From positions 5,291 to 69,290 of the forward strand of contig JAEWYT010000016.1 of NCBI GenBank assembly GCA_023458595.1: a stretch of DNA of 64,000 nucleotides, written 5' to 3'. Each line of letters starts with the position of its first letter. Within the stretch, counting starts at the first letter, position 1. The translations under genes were made by a program, and so were the position numbers. The notes beneath the pieces are model-generated. The model was not told where the DNA came from, did not search any database, and saw nothing but the letters and a program-made list of their open reading frames with translations. This document shows positions 8,952 to 17,803 of this stretch, one piece after another. Source of the DNA: Pseudomonadota bacterium. GTDB lineage: Bacteria > Pseudomonadota > Alphaproteobacteria > Rhizobiales > Tepidamorphaceae.

Positions 8952-9255
8952 GCGCGGCCGTCCGGGCGCGGCCGTCCTCCGCCGGCTTTCCTTCCTTTTC
9001 CCGAGCCTTCGCAACGGCGCGCGGCCGCTTGTTGTCGTCGCGTGCAGAATTCGCCGCCCTTGGGAACAGAATACGTAACGAAAAATAACCAGAAAAATTG
9101 AATCAAATTCCAAGTATCGAGGCATATTAGCCAATATGCCCGTCGTTTTTAATTAATTTAGGAAGGTCTTTTATTATAAGATCATCCCCGTAGAGAACCT
9201 CGTATTTTCAGACGGCTTGTATCTTCCGCTCGAAATCGAGCTGCGGGAGCTGCAG
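8952..9255. other. intergenic region, AT-rich in its second half
   Basis: No gene is visible in these 304 bases. From about 9075 to 9215 the base composition becomes markedly AT-rich, unlike the surrounding coding DNA. It contains a 20-base inverted repeat at 9121-9140. It follows the porin and precedes the first GH26-like gene, so it should hold the porin terminator and that gene's promoter. Confidence 0.7.
9121..9140. promoter_or_regulatory. perfect inverted repeat upstream of GH26-like gene
   Basis: GGCATATT-AGCC-AATATGCC is a perfect 8-base stem with a 4-base loop, followed on the plus strand by CGTCGTTTTT. It could be an intrinsic terminator 170 bases after the porin, or a dimeric regulator site about 115 bases before the GTG of the secreted hydrolase. 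The AT-rich stem and long distance from the porin make an operator at least as likely. Confidence 0.5.
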
Positions 9256-10182
9256 GTGCTGAGAATACTATCCGTCCCTCTCGTCGCCGCCGCCGTGGCG
9301 GCGGCCGGCCTGACGGGCTTCCCGGCCCACGCGCAGCCGGCAGCGGCCGCCGCGGAAAGCACCGCCGGGCCGGTGCGCTCCGAAGCGCCGATCGGCATCT
9401 ACGACCCGCTGAAGAAGGCCAAGCGCGTCAGGGGGATGGCGATCGAGCACGTGTTCATCGCCTGGCAGTATTTCAGCGTCGCCGAGCTCCGGGAGCAGGC
9501 GGCCTACGCCCGCAAGCGGCACCGCCGCATGATGGTCACCGTCGAGCCCTGGACGCATGCGGCGAACTGGGCCGACGGCGGCGACACCCTTTTCGGCGAC
9601 ATCCTGAACGGCGACTACGACGGCGAGATCGCCGCCGTCTGCACCGAGGTCGCGCGGATGAAGTTCAGGCCGCTGGTGCGCTGGGGCCACGAGATGGAGG
9701 AGGTCACCGGCCGCTATCCCTGGGCGCGCCACGACAGCGCCGGCTACGTCCAGGCCTACCGGTACTTCGTGACCAAGTGCCGCGCGATCGCCCCCAAGGC
9801 GCGCTTCGTCTGGTCGCCGATCGGGCACGAGGGCCTCGAGGACTATTTCCCGGGCAAGGGCTACGTCGACATGATCGGCCTGCCGGTCTGGGGCTACCAG
9901 AGGGCCGACAAGCTCTGGTACGGCCATCCCCGCAGTTTCGTCGAGGCCGTCCGCGAGAAGTACTCTCGCGTCACGCGGTACAGGAAGCCGATCATCATCG
10001 CGGAAATCGGCGTCAGCGGCCCGCGCAAGTACAAGAACAAGTGGCTCGCCCAGCTCCGCGTCGCCAGGAAGACGTTCCGCCGTCTCAAGGCCGTCGTCTA
10101 CTTCAACATGCTGGAGCCGGCCGCCTGGCCCGACGGCCTGGGCAAGCCCGACTGGCGGATCAATCCCCGTCTCCTGCAGTAA
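9256..10182 (+). CDS. secreted GH26-like glycoside hydrolase (copy 1)
   Basis: A 308-residue secreted protein. The GTG at 9256 is chosen because CGGGAG lies just upstream and the resulting N-terminus is a clean signal peptide ending in AHA near residue 25. The mature part has the GH26 plan: RWGHEME carries the presumed acid/base Glu, VWSPIG follows about 50 residues later, and IIIAEIG carries the presumed nucleophile Glu. GH26 enzymes cleave beta-mannans and mixed beta-glucans. It converges on a second homologue, and the pair sits beside a cellulose-synthase-like operon, so trimming of that polysaccharide in the periplasm or outside is the likely job. Confidence 0.75.
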   Translation: MLRILSVPLVAAAVAAAGLTGFPAHAQPAAAAAESTAGPVRSEAPIGIYDPLKKAKRVRGMAIEHVFIAWQYFSVAELREQAAYARKRHRRMMVTVEPWTHAANWADGGDTLFGDILNGDYDGEIAAVCTEVARMKFRPLVRWGHEMEEVTGRYPWARHDSAGYVQAYRYFVTKCRAIAPKARFVWSPIGHEGLEDYFPGKGYVDMIGLPVWGYQRADKLWYGHPRSFVEAVREKYSRVTRYRKPIIIAEIGVSGPRKYKNKWLAQLRVARKTFRRLKAVVYFNMLEPAAWPDGLGKPDWRINPRLLQ

Positions 10183-10284
10183 GCCGCCGGCGGCCGGATC
10201 GCTTCGGCGCGCGGACGGCAGGACGGCCGCGCCGGCCCGGGGCCGACGCCGGACCGGGCCCGACGCGGGACCGGGGGATGCGGA

Positions 10285-11199
10285 TCAGTTCAGGAAATCG
10301 AAGGCGTTGCCGGGAACCCGCCAGTCCGGAGTGCCGTGGCCGCTCCAGTCGTAGGGATCGACCGCGTTGAAGTAGACGATGCCTTCGAGCCGGGTGAACC
10401 GCTCGCCCGGTGCCGCCAACTCCCTCAGGCAGTGGTCGACATAGACCTGGTCGCCCGCGCAGCCGGCCTCTGCGACGATCACCGGCTTCTTGTAGTCCTT
10501 GACCAGGTCGTAGCGCTCGGCGAGATGCTCGCTGAAGCCGATCGGCCTGCCGTAGGCGGCCTGGTCGAAGGCCTGGAAGCCGAACACCGAGATGCCGACC
10601 TCGTCGGCATAGGCGTCGCCGGGATAGTAGTCCCGCGCCGAGGCCTCGCCCACCGGCGACCACATGTACTTCGCCTCGGGGGCGGACTTGCGGCACTCGT
10701 CGACGAAATGGCGATAGGCGGCGACGTAGTCGTCCGGTTTCCAGTTCGCCCAGGCGTAGCGGCCGTTCGCCGCCTCCATCTCGTGGCCCCAGCGGATCGT
10801 GACGGGGCTCTCGAAGGTGGCGACCGCGCCGCACAGGTCCTTGATCTGGCCGTCATGACCGCCGGAAAGGATCGTGTCGCGCAGCCGCTCGCCGTCGAGG
10901 TTCCCGCCCGCACCCCACGACCAGGGCTCGACCGTCAACAGGATCGCGCGGCCGCGCTCGGAGGCGTACCTGTCCGCTTCCATGAGGCTCGCCAGGCTCA
11001 CGTCGGACCACGGCAGGTAGACGTGCTCGATGCCGATCGCCTTGCTGTCGGAGAACGCCCCGTGCGGATCGTAGACGCCGAAGGTCGGCCCCTGTCGCGA
11101 CTGGGCGCCGGCCGTGTGCGGTCCGAAGCCCGCCAACAGGAGGACCGCGGCCAGCGGAAGGGCCGCGTTCGTTTTGCTCAGGTTCGTCAGCAACCGCAT
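10285..11199 (-). CDS. secreted GH26-like glycoside hydrolase (copy 2)
   Basis: A 304-residue homologue of the gene at 9256-10182, on the other strand. The ATG at 11199 has an AAGG ribosome site and gives a signal peptide ending in AGA near residue 31. The conserved features recur: TVEPWSWG, RWGHEMEAANG with the presumed acid/base Glu, YMWSPVG, and VIVAEAG with the presumed nucleophile. It contains several Cys (CGA, CRK, GCAG, HCLRE) that may form disulfides. It lies 138 bases after the GT2 gene on the same strand and is probably the last gene of the UXS-GalE-GT2 operon. Confidence 0.75.
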   Translation of the reverse strand: MRLLTNLSKTNAALPLAAVLLLAGFGPHTAGAQSRQGPTFGVYDPHGAFSDSKAIGIEHVYLPWSDVSLASLMEADRYASERGRAILLTVEPWSWGAGGNLDGERLRDTILSGGHDGQIKDLCGAVATFESPVTIRWGHEMEAANGRYAWANWKPDDYVAAYRHFVDECRKSAPEAKYMWSPVGEASARDYYPGDAYADEVGISVFGFQAFDQAAYGRPIGFSEHLAERYDLVKDYKKPVIVAEAGCAGDQVYVDHCLRELAAPGERFTRLEGIVYFNAVDPYDWSGHGTPDWRVPGNAFDFLN

Positions 11200-11337
11200 T
11201 TCACTTGCCTTTCGTTCAGGACGGCGCCTGTCGCGCCGGGCGCGGCGATGGTCCTCTGCCTCGGATCCGATCCTGCGGATGCCGCTCGCGGCCAATCCGC
11301 GCCGGGGCAGCGGGAACGCCTGCCTTTGCCTTGGGTG

Positions 11338-13203
11338 TCAGTCGCGATTCCGGATGCCCTCGACCAGGTCGGAGAAGAAGGCCCGGTTGAGCCGCAGCGC
11401 GGTCACGCTGTGCCCGCCCTGGCCGGCGCCGGAAACCGAGTAGACGGGTTTGGTGAGGCCGACGGTCTGGGTTCCCCAGAGGATCGCCTGCATGCCGATC
11501 CCGCCGTTGGAGACCGCGGCGGCGACCGGCGCGGCCGAGACGGCAAGCGCCAGGCTTGCCTGCGCGACGACCGTGCGCAGCGGCTTCCAGTCGAGGTTCA
11601 GGCCGTTTTCCCTGACGTGGCGCGCCACGATGGCGATCAGCAGCAGGGCGTAGATCGCCGCGTTCAGGCACGCGAATATGTAGAAGCCCTTCGCGACACG
11701 GATGTCGGTCAGGAGGAGCGCGGGCGCCGCCGCGCCCAGGGCGAGGAAGACGTAGGGCAGCAGGACGCGGAAGGGCAGGGGTCCGGCGGGGTCGCCGCCC
11801 TTCGGGGTCACGCGAAAATCGACGAAGGTGCCGCTCAGCCAGTCGCGAATGCCGGCCAGGGTGCCGATGAAGGACCACGGCCAGCGTGCGAACAGAAACA
11901 GCAGCCCTTCCCAGCTGAGCACCTTGGCGTCCTGCGGCCGCAGCCAGCCGCCGGCCTTCATCCGGTAGGCCATCGCCACGAGGATGAACGAAATCGGGAA
12001 GAAGTGGACGAGGAAGCCCGGGTAGGTGACGCCGATGAAATTGACGTCGAAGACCAGCGCCGCGATCGGCATGGCGTACATGATCGCCATGAACAGGGAG
12101 AAAAGCGGATACCAGAGCTCGGAGAACAGGAACTGGAACTTCAGCCGTCCGGGCAGGGTCGGGAAGTAGACCGGCGTGTACTGCAGCAGGATCATCATCA
12201 GGCTGCGCGACCACTGGAATTCCTGCGTCACGAGGTCCGCGAAGGTATTCGGCCCGTCCCCGTGGGCGATCGCGTCGAAGGCGTGCACGCCGCGCCAGCC
12301 GTGGGAATTCATCATCAGCGTGGTGGAGTGGTCCTCGGCGAGCTCGGGCCCCAGCCCCCCGATCTCCTTCAGCGCGCTGGTGCGCACGGCGTAGTGCGAT
12401 CCGATGCACAGGGGCGCCCAGCCGGCGTTGTAGCCGACCTGCAGGGCCCCGTGCAGCGTGCCCTCCGCGTATAGCCGGCTCCGTGCGGACCAGCTCTGGG
12501 CGGCGTTCTTGTCGCAGATGCTGGGGGCCGAAACATATCCGATCGCCGGGTCGGCGAACGGCTTGACCATCTCCTCCAGATAGGTGGGCGTCGGCACGTG
12601 GTCGGCATCGAGCTGGGAGACGATGTCGTAGTTGTCGTAGCCGCAATGGTCGTAGAAATAGGCGAGGTTGCCTTCCTTGCAGCGCGTGCGCCGGGGCCAG
12701 GTGGTGCGGTGGTAGTCGGACTGCCCGCGCCGCGTGGATATCCTCACCCCGTGCGTCTCGCACCAGGCGACGGTCTCGGGGCTCGGATCCTCGTCGGCGA
12801 GCCACGTGTCGTGCGGATAGGTCTGGCCGAGCATCGCCTGGAGCGTCTCGGCGACGACCTCGAACGGCTCCGACGGTGCCTTCGTCACGACCATGGCCAC
12901 GCGGAGGTTCCGCGGCGCCCTGCGGTCCGGGTCCGGCATGAGGGCGTTCCGGAATATCGCCATCGGGTAGAGCGGCAGGAGCGTCACCCACGCCACCACC
13001 AGCGTGATGATCGCGTAGCGGAGCGTGCCGATATTGTGCTCCGGCTGAAGCCACCAGATCCAGAAATACGCGAGGGCGACCAGATAGAGCAGGCTGCTCG
13101 CCGCGTACTCCCATTTCCTGGGGCCGGTCATCAAGGGAACCAGCAGGTGTCCATTGTCCCGCTGCCGGTGCGTCATGACCCGAGGATGGACGATTCCGGT
13201 CAT
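11338..13203 (-). CDS. cellulose-synthase-like family 2 glycosyltransferase
   Basis: A 621-residue processive-type GT2 enzyme that likely polymerises and exports a beta-glycan at the inner membrane. Two helices (about 35-52, 62-82) precede the catalytic domain, with acidic DED at 137-139, DAD at 199-201 and ED at 290-291. The acceptor motif is QEFQW at 327-331 rather than the textbook QxxRW. Five or more helices follow. The ATG overlaps the galE stop (ATGA), so translation is coupled. Sugar donors should come from the UDP-xylose synthase and GalE genes upstream, though the polymer is unknown. Confidence 0.85.
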   Translation of the reverse strand: MTGIVHPRVMTHRQRDNGHLLVPLMTGPRKWEYAASSLLYLVALAYFWIWWLQPEHNIGTLRYAIITLVVAWVTLLPLYPMAIFRNALMPDPDRRAPRNLRVAMVVTKAPSEPFEVVAETLQAMLGQTYPHDTWLADEDPSPETVAWCETHGVRISTRRGQSDYHRTTWPRRTRCKEGNLAYFYDHCGYDNYDIVSQLDADHVPTPTYLEEMVKPFADPAIGYVSAPSICDKNAAQSWSARSRLYAEGTLHGALQVGYNAGWAPLCIGSHYAVRTSALKEIGGLGPELAEDHSTTLMMNSHGWRGVHAFDAIAHGDGPNTFADLVTQEFQWSRSLMMILLQYTPVYFPTLPGRLKFQFLFSELWYPLFSLFMAIMYAMPIAALVFDVNFIGVTYPGFLVHFFPISFILVAMAYRMKAGGWLRPQDAKVLSWEGLLFLFARWPWSFIGTLAGIRDWLSGTFVDFRVTPKGGDPAGPLPFRVLLPYVFLALGAAAPALLLTDIRVAKGFYIFACLNAAIYALLLIAIVARHVRENGLNLDWKPLRTVVAQASLALAVSAAPVAAAVSNGGIGMQAILWGTQTVGLTKPVYSVSGAGQGGHSVTALRLNRAFFSDLVEGIRNRD

Positions 13204-14186
13204 GCCGCCAGCCTCAGCCCGAAGGTCGGCGCGGCCGTCCTGACGATCGTGTCGATATCGGAAAGGTCGGCGGTGAAGCCGAGCGTCCGCCGCGCCAGGG
13301 CGGGGTCGGCGACGAGCACGGGCGGATCGCCCGCGCGTCGCGGCCCCGCGACGACCGGCACGGCCCGGCCGGTGACGCGCTCGACGGCGGCGAGGATCTC
13401 GCGGATCGACACGCCCCGGCCGGTGCCGAGGTTGACCGCGATGCTGTCGCCGCCCTTTGCCAGGCGGTCCGCGGCCAGGACGTGGGCGCGGGCGAGATCG
13501 GTGACGTGGATGTAGTCGCGCACGCAGGTGCCGTCGTCGGTCTCGTAGTCGTCGCCGAAGACGGCGAGATGCGGGATCGAGCCGGCCGCCGCCATCAGCG
13601 CGCGCGGGATCAGGTGCGTCTCGGGATCGTGCCGTTCGGCGAGCTCGCCGTCCGGATCGGCGCCCGCGGCGTTGAAATAGCGCAGCGCCGCGTAGCGTAT
13701 CCCGTAGGCGGCCGCGTAGTCGGCGACGACCTCCTCCATCATCAGCTTGGTGCGGCCGTACGGGTTGATCGGCTGCTGCCGCTCGCGCTCGTCGATCGGC
13801 AGCCTCTGCGGGATGCCGTAGGTGGCGCAGCTGCTGGACAGGATGACGTTCGTCACGCCGGTCGCCCGGCAGGCGTCGAGCAGCGACAGCGTTCCGGCGA
13901 CGTTGTTGCGATAGTATTTCGCCGGGTCTTCGACCGACTCCCCGACATAGGCGAAGGCCGCGAAGTGGATGACCGCCTCCGGCCTGTGCTCGGCGAGCGT
14001 CGCGGTGAGCCGGCCGGCGTCGAGGATGTCGCCCTGCACGAACGGCCCCCATCGCACCGCGTCCCGGTGGCCGGCGACCAGGTTGTCGTAGGTGATCGGC
14101 GCGACGCCGTGCGCCGCCAGCATCTTGCAGGTGTGGCTTCCGATGTAGCCGGCGCCGCCGGTCACCAGCACGCGTCGTCCGCTCAA
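13200..14186 (-). CDS. galE: UDP-glucose 4-epimerase
   Basis: A 328-residue extended SDR enzyme that interconverts UDP-glucose and UDP-galactose. The NAD motif GGAGYIG is at residues 10-16, SSSCATYG near 117-124 and the catalytic YGRTK with Tyr143 and Lys147. RYFNAAGADP follows, as in GalE. The start is inferred as TTG overlapping the stop of the preceding gene (TTGA), with GGAG about 10 bases upstream; a start at the GTG four codons later would also work. It is followed by an ATGA overlap with the GT2 gene, so it supplies sugars for that synthase. Confidence 0.88.
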   Translation of the reverse strand: MSGRRVLVTGGAGYIGSHTCKMLAAHGVAPITYDNLVAGHRDAVRWGPFVQGDILDAGRLTATLAEHRPEAVIHFAAFAYVGESVEDPAKYYRNNVAGTLSLLDACRATGVTNVILSSSCATYGIPQRLPIDERERQQPINPYGRTKLMMEEVVADYAAAYGIRYAALRYFNAAGADPDGELAERHDPETHLIPRALMAAAGSIPHLAVFGDDYETDDGTCVRDYIHVTDLARAHVLAADRLAKGGDSIAVNLGTGRGVSIREILAAVERVTGRAVPVVAGPRRAGDPPVLVADPALARRTLGFTADLSDIDTIVRTAAPTFGLRLAA

Positions 14187-15214
14187 GCCGCGGACTCCGC
14201 GATCACCTGTTCGCCTTCGCTCAGATAGTCGTCGAAATAGGCGATGGTCCTGGCGATTCCTTCGGCGAGCGGAACGGTCGGCTGCCAGCCGAGCTGCTCG
14301 CGGGCGCGGGTGATGTCCGGCCTGCGGCGGCGCGGATCGTCGACGGGAGCGGGATGATAGGCGATCTTCGAGCGCGTTCCCGTCATCTCGACGACCAGTT
14401 CCGCGATCTCGCGGATCGTGAACTCGCCCGGATTGCCGAGGTTGATCGGCCCGGTGACGTGCGCGGGCGACTCCATCAGCCGCAGGAATCCCTCGACGAG
14501 GTCGTCCACGTAGCAGAACGAGCGGGTCTGGTTTCCGTCGCCGTAGATCGTCAGGTCCTGGCCCAGCAGGGCCTGGACGATGAAGTTCGAGACCACCCGC
14601 CCGTCGTCCGGCCGCATGCGCGGCCCGTAGGTGTTGAAGATCCGGCAGACCTTGATCGGCGTGCCGTGGCAGCGGTGATGGTCGAAGAACAGCGTTTCGG
14701 CGCAGCGCTTGCCCTCGTCGTAGCACGCGCGCGGCCCGATCGGGTTGACGTTGCCCCAGTAGTCCTCGTTCTGCGGATGCAGCTCCGGATCGCCGTAGAC
14801 CTCCGAGGTGGACGCCTGCAGGACCTTGATGCCGCGCGGCTTCGCCAGCTCGAGCGCATTCAGTGCGCCGAAGACCGAGGTCTTCGTGGTCTTGATCGGG
14901 TCCGCCTGGTAGTCCGGCGGCGAGGCGGGGCAGGCGAGATTGAAGATCTCGTCGACCTCGAGGAAATAGGGCACCGTGACGTCGTGCTCGAGGAACTCGA
15001 AGCGGGGATTGCCCGCCAGATGCGCGAAGTTGCGCCGGGTTCCCGTGTACAGGTTGTCGAGGCAGAGAACCTCGTTCCCCTCCCTCAGCAGGCGCTCGCA
15101 CAGATGCGAGCCGAGAAAGCCCGCCCCTCCTGTTACGAGGATACGCTTGGCCCGGGTGCTGTCCGGCGGGACGGGGGCGAGCCCTCGCTGGTTTTCGAAT
15201 CGATTGACTGCCAT
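14183..15214 (-). CDS. UDP-glucuronate decarboxylase (UDP-xylose synthase) family SDR
   Basis: A 343-residue extended SDR. The GGAGFLG dinucleotide motif is at residues 29-35, STSEVYGDP near 136 and the catalytic YDEGK with Tyr165 and Lys169; RIFNTYGPRM follows. These match UXS enzymes, which turn UDP-glucuronate into UDP-xylose through a 4-keto intermediate. The ATG at 15214 has AGGA seven bases upstream and is preferred over one 57 bases earlier. It is the first gene of a coupled unit with galE and the GT2, behind a 933-base regulatory region. Confidence 0.88.
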   Translation of the reverse strand: MAVNRFENQRGLAPVPPDSTRAKRILVTGGAGFLGSHLCERLLREGNEVLCLDNLYTGTRRNFAHLAGNPRFEFLEHDVTVPYFLEVDEIFNLACPASPPDYQADPIKTTKTSVFGALNALELAKPRGIKVLQASTSEVYGDPELHPQNEDYWGNVNPIGPRACYDEGKRCAETLFFDHHRCHGTPIKVCRIFNTYGPRMRPDDGRVVSNFIVQALLGQDLTIYGDGNQTRSFCYVDDLVEGFLRLMESPAHVTGPINLGNPGEFTIREIAELVVEMTGTRSKIAYHPAPVDDPRRRRPDITRAREQLGWQPTVPLAEGIARTIAYFDDYLSEGEQVIAESAA

Positions 15215-16147
15215 TTCCTGTCCACTGATCCGGCCTTTCGACAACGCCCCCAAAATCGGCTGTCTCGGCACTTCACTTCACGCTCGCTGCCGCACCGGTC
15301 GATGCGGCGGCGCAAGAGCCCGCTCTCGCAGAGCGCGGACGACGGGAGACCGACCGGTCCCGATACTGCGCACCAATTCGAGACCGGTCTCCCGGTTCGG
15401 CATTCCGCAGCGTGATGTAGATGTGCCCGGATTATTGCCTTGAGGTCTGCTACGGTCGACCCCGACGGCGAGTTTTGCTTCCAGGCAAGACCTTATTGTA
15501 TGAAGGAGCCGCAATATTACCTGCTGAACGGGCCGAAACTAACCGTTTTGCACCGTTCTCAGCCGTATCTCCGAATTTTCGTAAAATGCTACCTTTTCCC
15601 GGCCGCCGCAAGGGTGGGCGAGGGTTAAATTACGGCAATCTGCAAGCGACATGATGGCGGAACTTTGGGAAAACATATTTCATATCAATGTGTTATGTAG
15701 ATATTCGGGTATTGGGGGAGCGAAGACGACGCGCGGCACGTCCTGCTTTTAAGGTTATTGGATTGCTTCACAGATGTAATCTGACGTCATGTCACATGCG
15801 GAGTTAGTACTATAAATTGATTCGCCTAACCGATGGATAGCCTCCAAAAATCTCGGCAAAACCTAGTATACATATTATATTCGCTGGCAAAAAAGCATAT
15901 TCGATCATATTCGCGCCTGCCGATGTGTCGAGCGGCCGTGAAACGGGACAGTCGAGAGGGGCGGGAATATTCGCAGTCCGGGAAGCTTCGGTGCGAAAAG
16001 TACGGGAATCGACTGCCTCGCTCGCTGCCGTACACGTTCGGATCGGGCGTCCCTCGTCGGCATGGACTTCGCCTGCGACGGGCGACACGGGCGGGGCCGC
16101 GGCGTGCGATGGGCGAACCGGGAGCGGTCGATCGGCGAGGCGGGGAG
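15215..16147. other. long AT-rich regulatory region upstream of the exopolysaccharide operon
   Basis: These 933 bases hold no believable gene; short open frames here lack ribosome sites and family resemblance. The first 200 bases are GC-rich, then composition turns strongly AT-rich from about 15640 to 15920. It contains five copies of ATATTCG in one orientation. The region ends at the tRNA gene and most likely controls the minus-strand UDP-xylose synthase operon. Confidence 0.7.
15701..15973 (+). repeat. five dispersed ATATTCG heptamers
   Basis: ATATTCG occurs at 15701-15707, 15877-15883, 15897-15903, 15907-15913 and 15967-15973, always on the plus strand. The middle three share an AT-rich lead-in, and two read CATATTCG. 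Fewer than one copy would be expected by chance in this length. A cooperative regulator site is the simplest reading; none is proven. Confidence 0.6.
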
Positions 16148-16224
16148 TGGTGGGCCCGGCAGGACTCGAACCTGCAACCAGACCGTTATGAGCGGCCGGC
16201 TCTAACCAATTGAGCTACGGGCCC
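16148..16224 (-). tRNA. tRNA with CAU anticodon, most likely tRNA-Ile2 (lysidine type)
   Basis: A complete 77-base cloverleaf with encoded CCA. The acceptor stem is GGGCCCG/CGGGCCC with discriminator A, the anticodon stem GGCCG/CGGTC and the loop CTCATAA, giving anticodon CAU. C-G pairs at acceptor positions 4-6 resemble the TilS lysidine determinants of tRNA-Ile2 and differ from usual elongator Met tRNAs, so reading AUA is the better call. An elongator Met tRNA is the alternative. Confidence 0.9.
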
Positions 16225-16307
16225 GGGGAGGCAATCCGGAGCCCTCCTTATCGCAGGGCGCCGCGCCTTGGGCAACCGGGCGGATGGGCGTCGGAAGCAG
16301 GCGGTTT

Positions 16308-17057
16308 CTACGTCAGTCCGCCGTCGGCGAGGATCGACTGGCCGGTGATCCAGCCGGACTCCTCGGAGGCCAGGAACGTGACGATGCCGGCGATGTCGCC
16401 GGGCTGGCCGATTCGCTGCAGCGGCGTCATGGCGCGCACCGCTTCGCCGCGTTCGGCCACCGCGGCCGCCGTCATGTCGGTCTCGATCAGCCCCGGGGCG
16501 ACGGCGTTGACGGTGATGCCCTTCGGCCCGAGTTCCTTGGAAGCCGCGCGGGTGATCGCGCCGACCGCGGCCTTGGATCCGGCGTATGCGGAGGTCGTCG
16601 CCATCGGCACGATGGCGAGGCGGGAGGAGAAGTTGACGATCCGCCCGCCCGGCGATGGCAGGTGAGGCGCCGCCGCCTGCATCGTCATCAGCGTGCCGAG
16701 CACGTTGGTGTCGAAGATCGAGCGGTAGTGGTCCTCGTCGATCTTGTCGAGCGTCTGGTAGGTGCCGATTCCCGCCGCGTTGACGAGCACGTCGAGGCGG
16801 CCGAAGGCGTCTACCGTGCTCCGGACCATCCCCCTGGCGTCCGCCGGTTTCGCCACGTCCCCGGCGAAGGCTTCCGCCCTGCCGCCGAGCGCCTCGATCT
16901 CCGCCGCCATCGCCGCCGCCGCGCCAGCGTCGGAGCGGTAGCCGATCGCCACGTCCGCGCCGAGACTGGCGAAACGGCGGGCGACCTCGGCGCCGATGCC
17001 CCGGCTGCCGCCGGTCACCAGCACCGCCTTGCCGCGGAAGGGTCGTGCGTCGGTCAT
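16308..17057 (-). CDS. SDR family oxidoreductase (3-oxoacyl reductase-like)
   Basis: A 249-residue classical SDR. The cofactor motif TGGSRGIG is at about 15-22, NAAGIG near 89, and the catalytic Ser in NFSSRL with YAGSK supplying Tyr and Lys near 157-161. The C-terminal GQSILADGGLT ending is typical of FabG-like reductases. GGAGG precedes the ATG. It is the last gene of a run that includes a quinone reductase, DUF6282 hydrolase, aldolase and TRAP transporter, so it probably oxidises or reduces a pathway intermediate. Confidence 0.85.
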   Translation of the reverse strand: MTDARPFRGKAVLVTGGSRGIGAEVARRFASLGADVAIGYRSDAGAAAAMAAEIEALGGRAEAFAGDVAKPADARGMVRSTVDAFGRLDVLVNAAGIGTYQTLDKIDEDHYRSIFDTNVLGTLMTMQAAAPHLPSPGGRIVNFSSRLAIVPMATTSAYAGSKAAVGAITRAASKELGPKGITVNAVAPGLIETDMTAAAVAERGEAVRAMTPLQRIGQPGDIAGIVTFLASEESGWITGQSILADGGLT

Positions 17058-17077
17058 GATCTTGGGCCTCCGTTCTG

Positions 17078-17803
17078 TCAGCGCGCCTTCGCCCAGGCGT
17101 TCTCGGGGACGAGGTCGAGCGGGTTCTGCGGCCTCAGGCTGCGGTCGGCGGGTTTCGCGGCGATCTCGACGACGCGGTGCGCCAGCGCGTCCAGATAGGC
17201 CGCCCGGCCGGCGTCGTCGGCGCGCGGGGCGGCGTAGGCGACGAACGGCTCCTCGGTCTCGTAACCGAGATAGCGCAGGATCAGTCGCTGCGGCTGGTAG
17301 AGGACGTTCTCGATCGGGCCGTAGACGCCGTCTGGGCCGAAACGCATGGTGGGGCCGCCGGTCGTGACCGAGAGGAGGGCGTGGCGGCCGCGGAACAGGC
17401 CGGTGTCGTAGCGGGCGCCGTCGACGTAGCCGAAGCCGTAGGCGAGGACACGGTCGAACCAGCCCTTCAGGATCGCCGGCACGCCGCCCCACCAGAGGGG
17501 AAACTGCAGGATGAGAAAATCCGCCTCGGCGACACGCCGCTGCTCGCGGGCGATTTCCGGCGAGAAGCCGCCGGTGCGGGCCGCGTGCGCCTGCTCGCTC
17601 TGGTAGTGGAAGACGTCCGGATTGGCGGCCGAGACGAAATCGTGCCGCCCGGCGACGGGATCGAAGCCCTCGCCGTAGAGATCCGACACCGTCACCCGGT
17701 GTCCGGCTTCCCGCAGCGCGGCGGTGGCGCGTTCGGCCAGCGCCGCGTTGAAGGATTTCGGCTCCGGATGCGCGTAGACGATCAGGACGTTCTTGCCCGT
17801 CAT
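17078..17803 (-). CDS. NAD(P)H quinone oxidoreductase-like flavodoxin-fold protein
   Basis: A 241-residue flavoprotein of the KefF/YwrO/NQO-like family. VLIVYAHPEPKSFNAAL at the N-terminus is the FMN/FAD-binding start, and FLILQFPLWWGGVPAILKGWFDRV near residues 96-119 is the family signature, followed by LLSVTTGGP. These enzymes reduce quinones or activated electrophiles with NAD(P)H. The start codon overlaps the stop of the preceding hydrolase gene (ATGA), so the two are coupled. The substrate in this cluster is unknown. Confidence 0.83.
   Translation of the reverse strand: MTGKNVLIVYAHPEPKSFNAALAERATAALREAGHRVTVSDLYGEGFDPVAGRHDFVSAANPDVFHYQSEQAHAARTGGFSPEIAREQRRVAEADFLILQFPLWWGGVPAILKGWFDRVLAYGFGYVDGARYDTGLFRGRHALLSVTTGGPTMRFGPDGVYGPIENVLYQPQRLILRYLGYETEEPFVAYAAPRADDAGRAAYLDALAHRVVEIAAKPADRSLRPQNPLDLVPENAWAKAR

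Noticed and set aside
15421..15654. Short open frames in the long AT-rich spacer
   Set aside because: No ribosome site, no recognisable family and composition unlike real proteins of this genome.
16148..16224. Elongator tRNA-Met for the CAU anticodon gene
   Set aside because: The CTCATAA loop suits both, but the C-G pairs at acceptor positions 4-6 favour tRNA-Ile2. A tRNA-Met call is not fully excluded.
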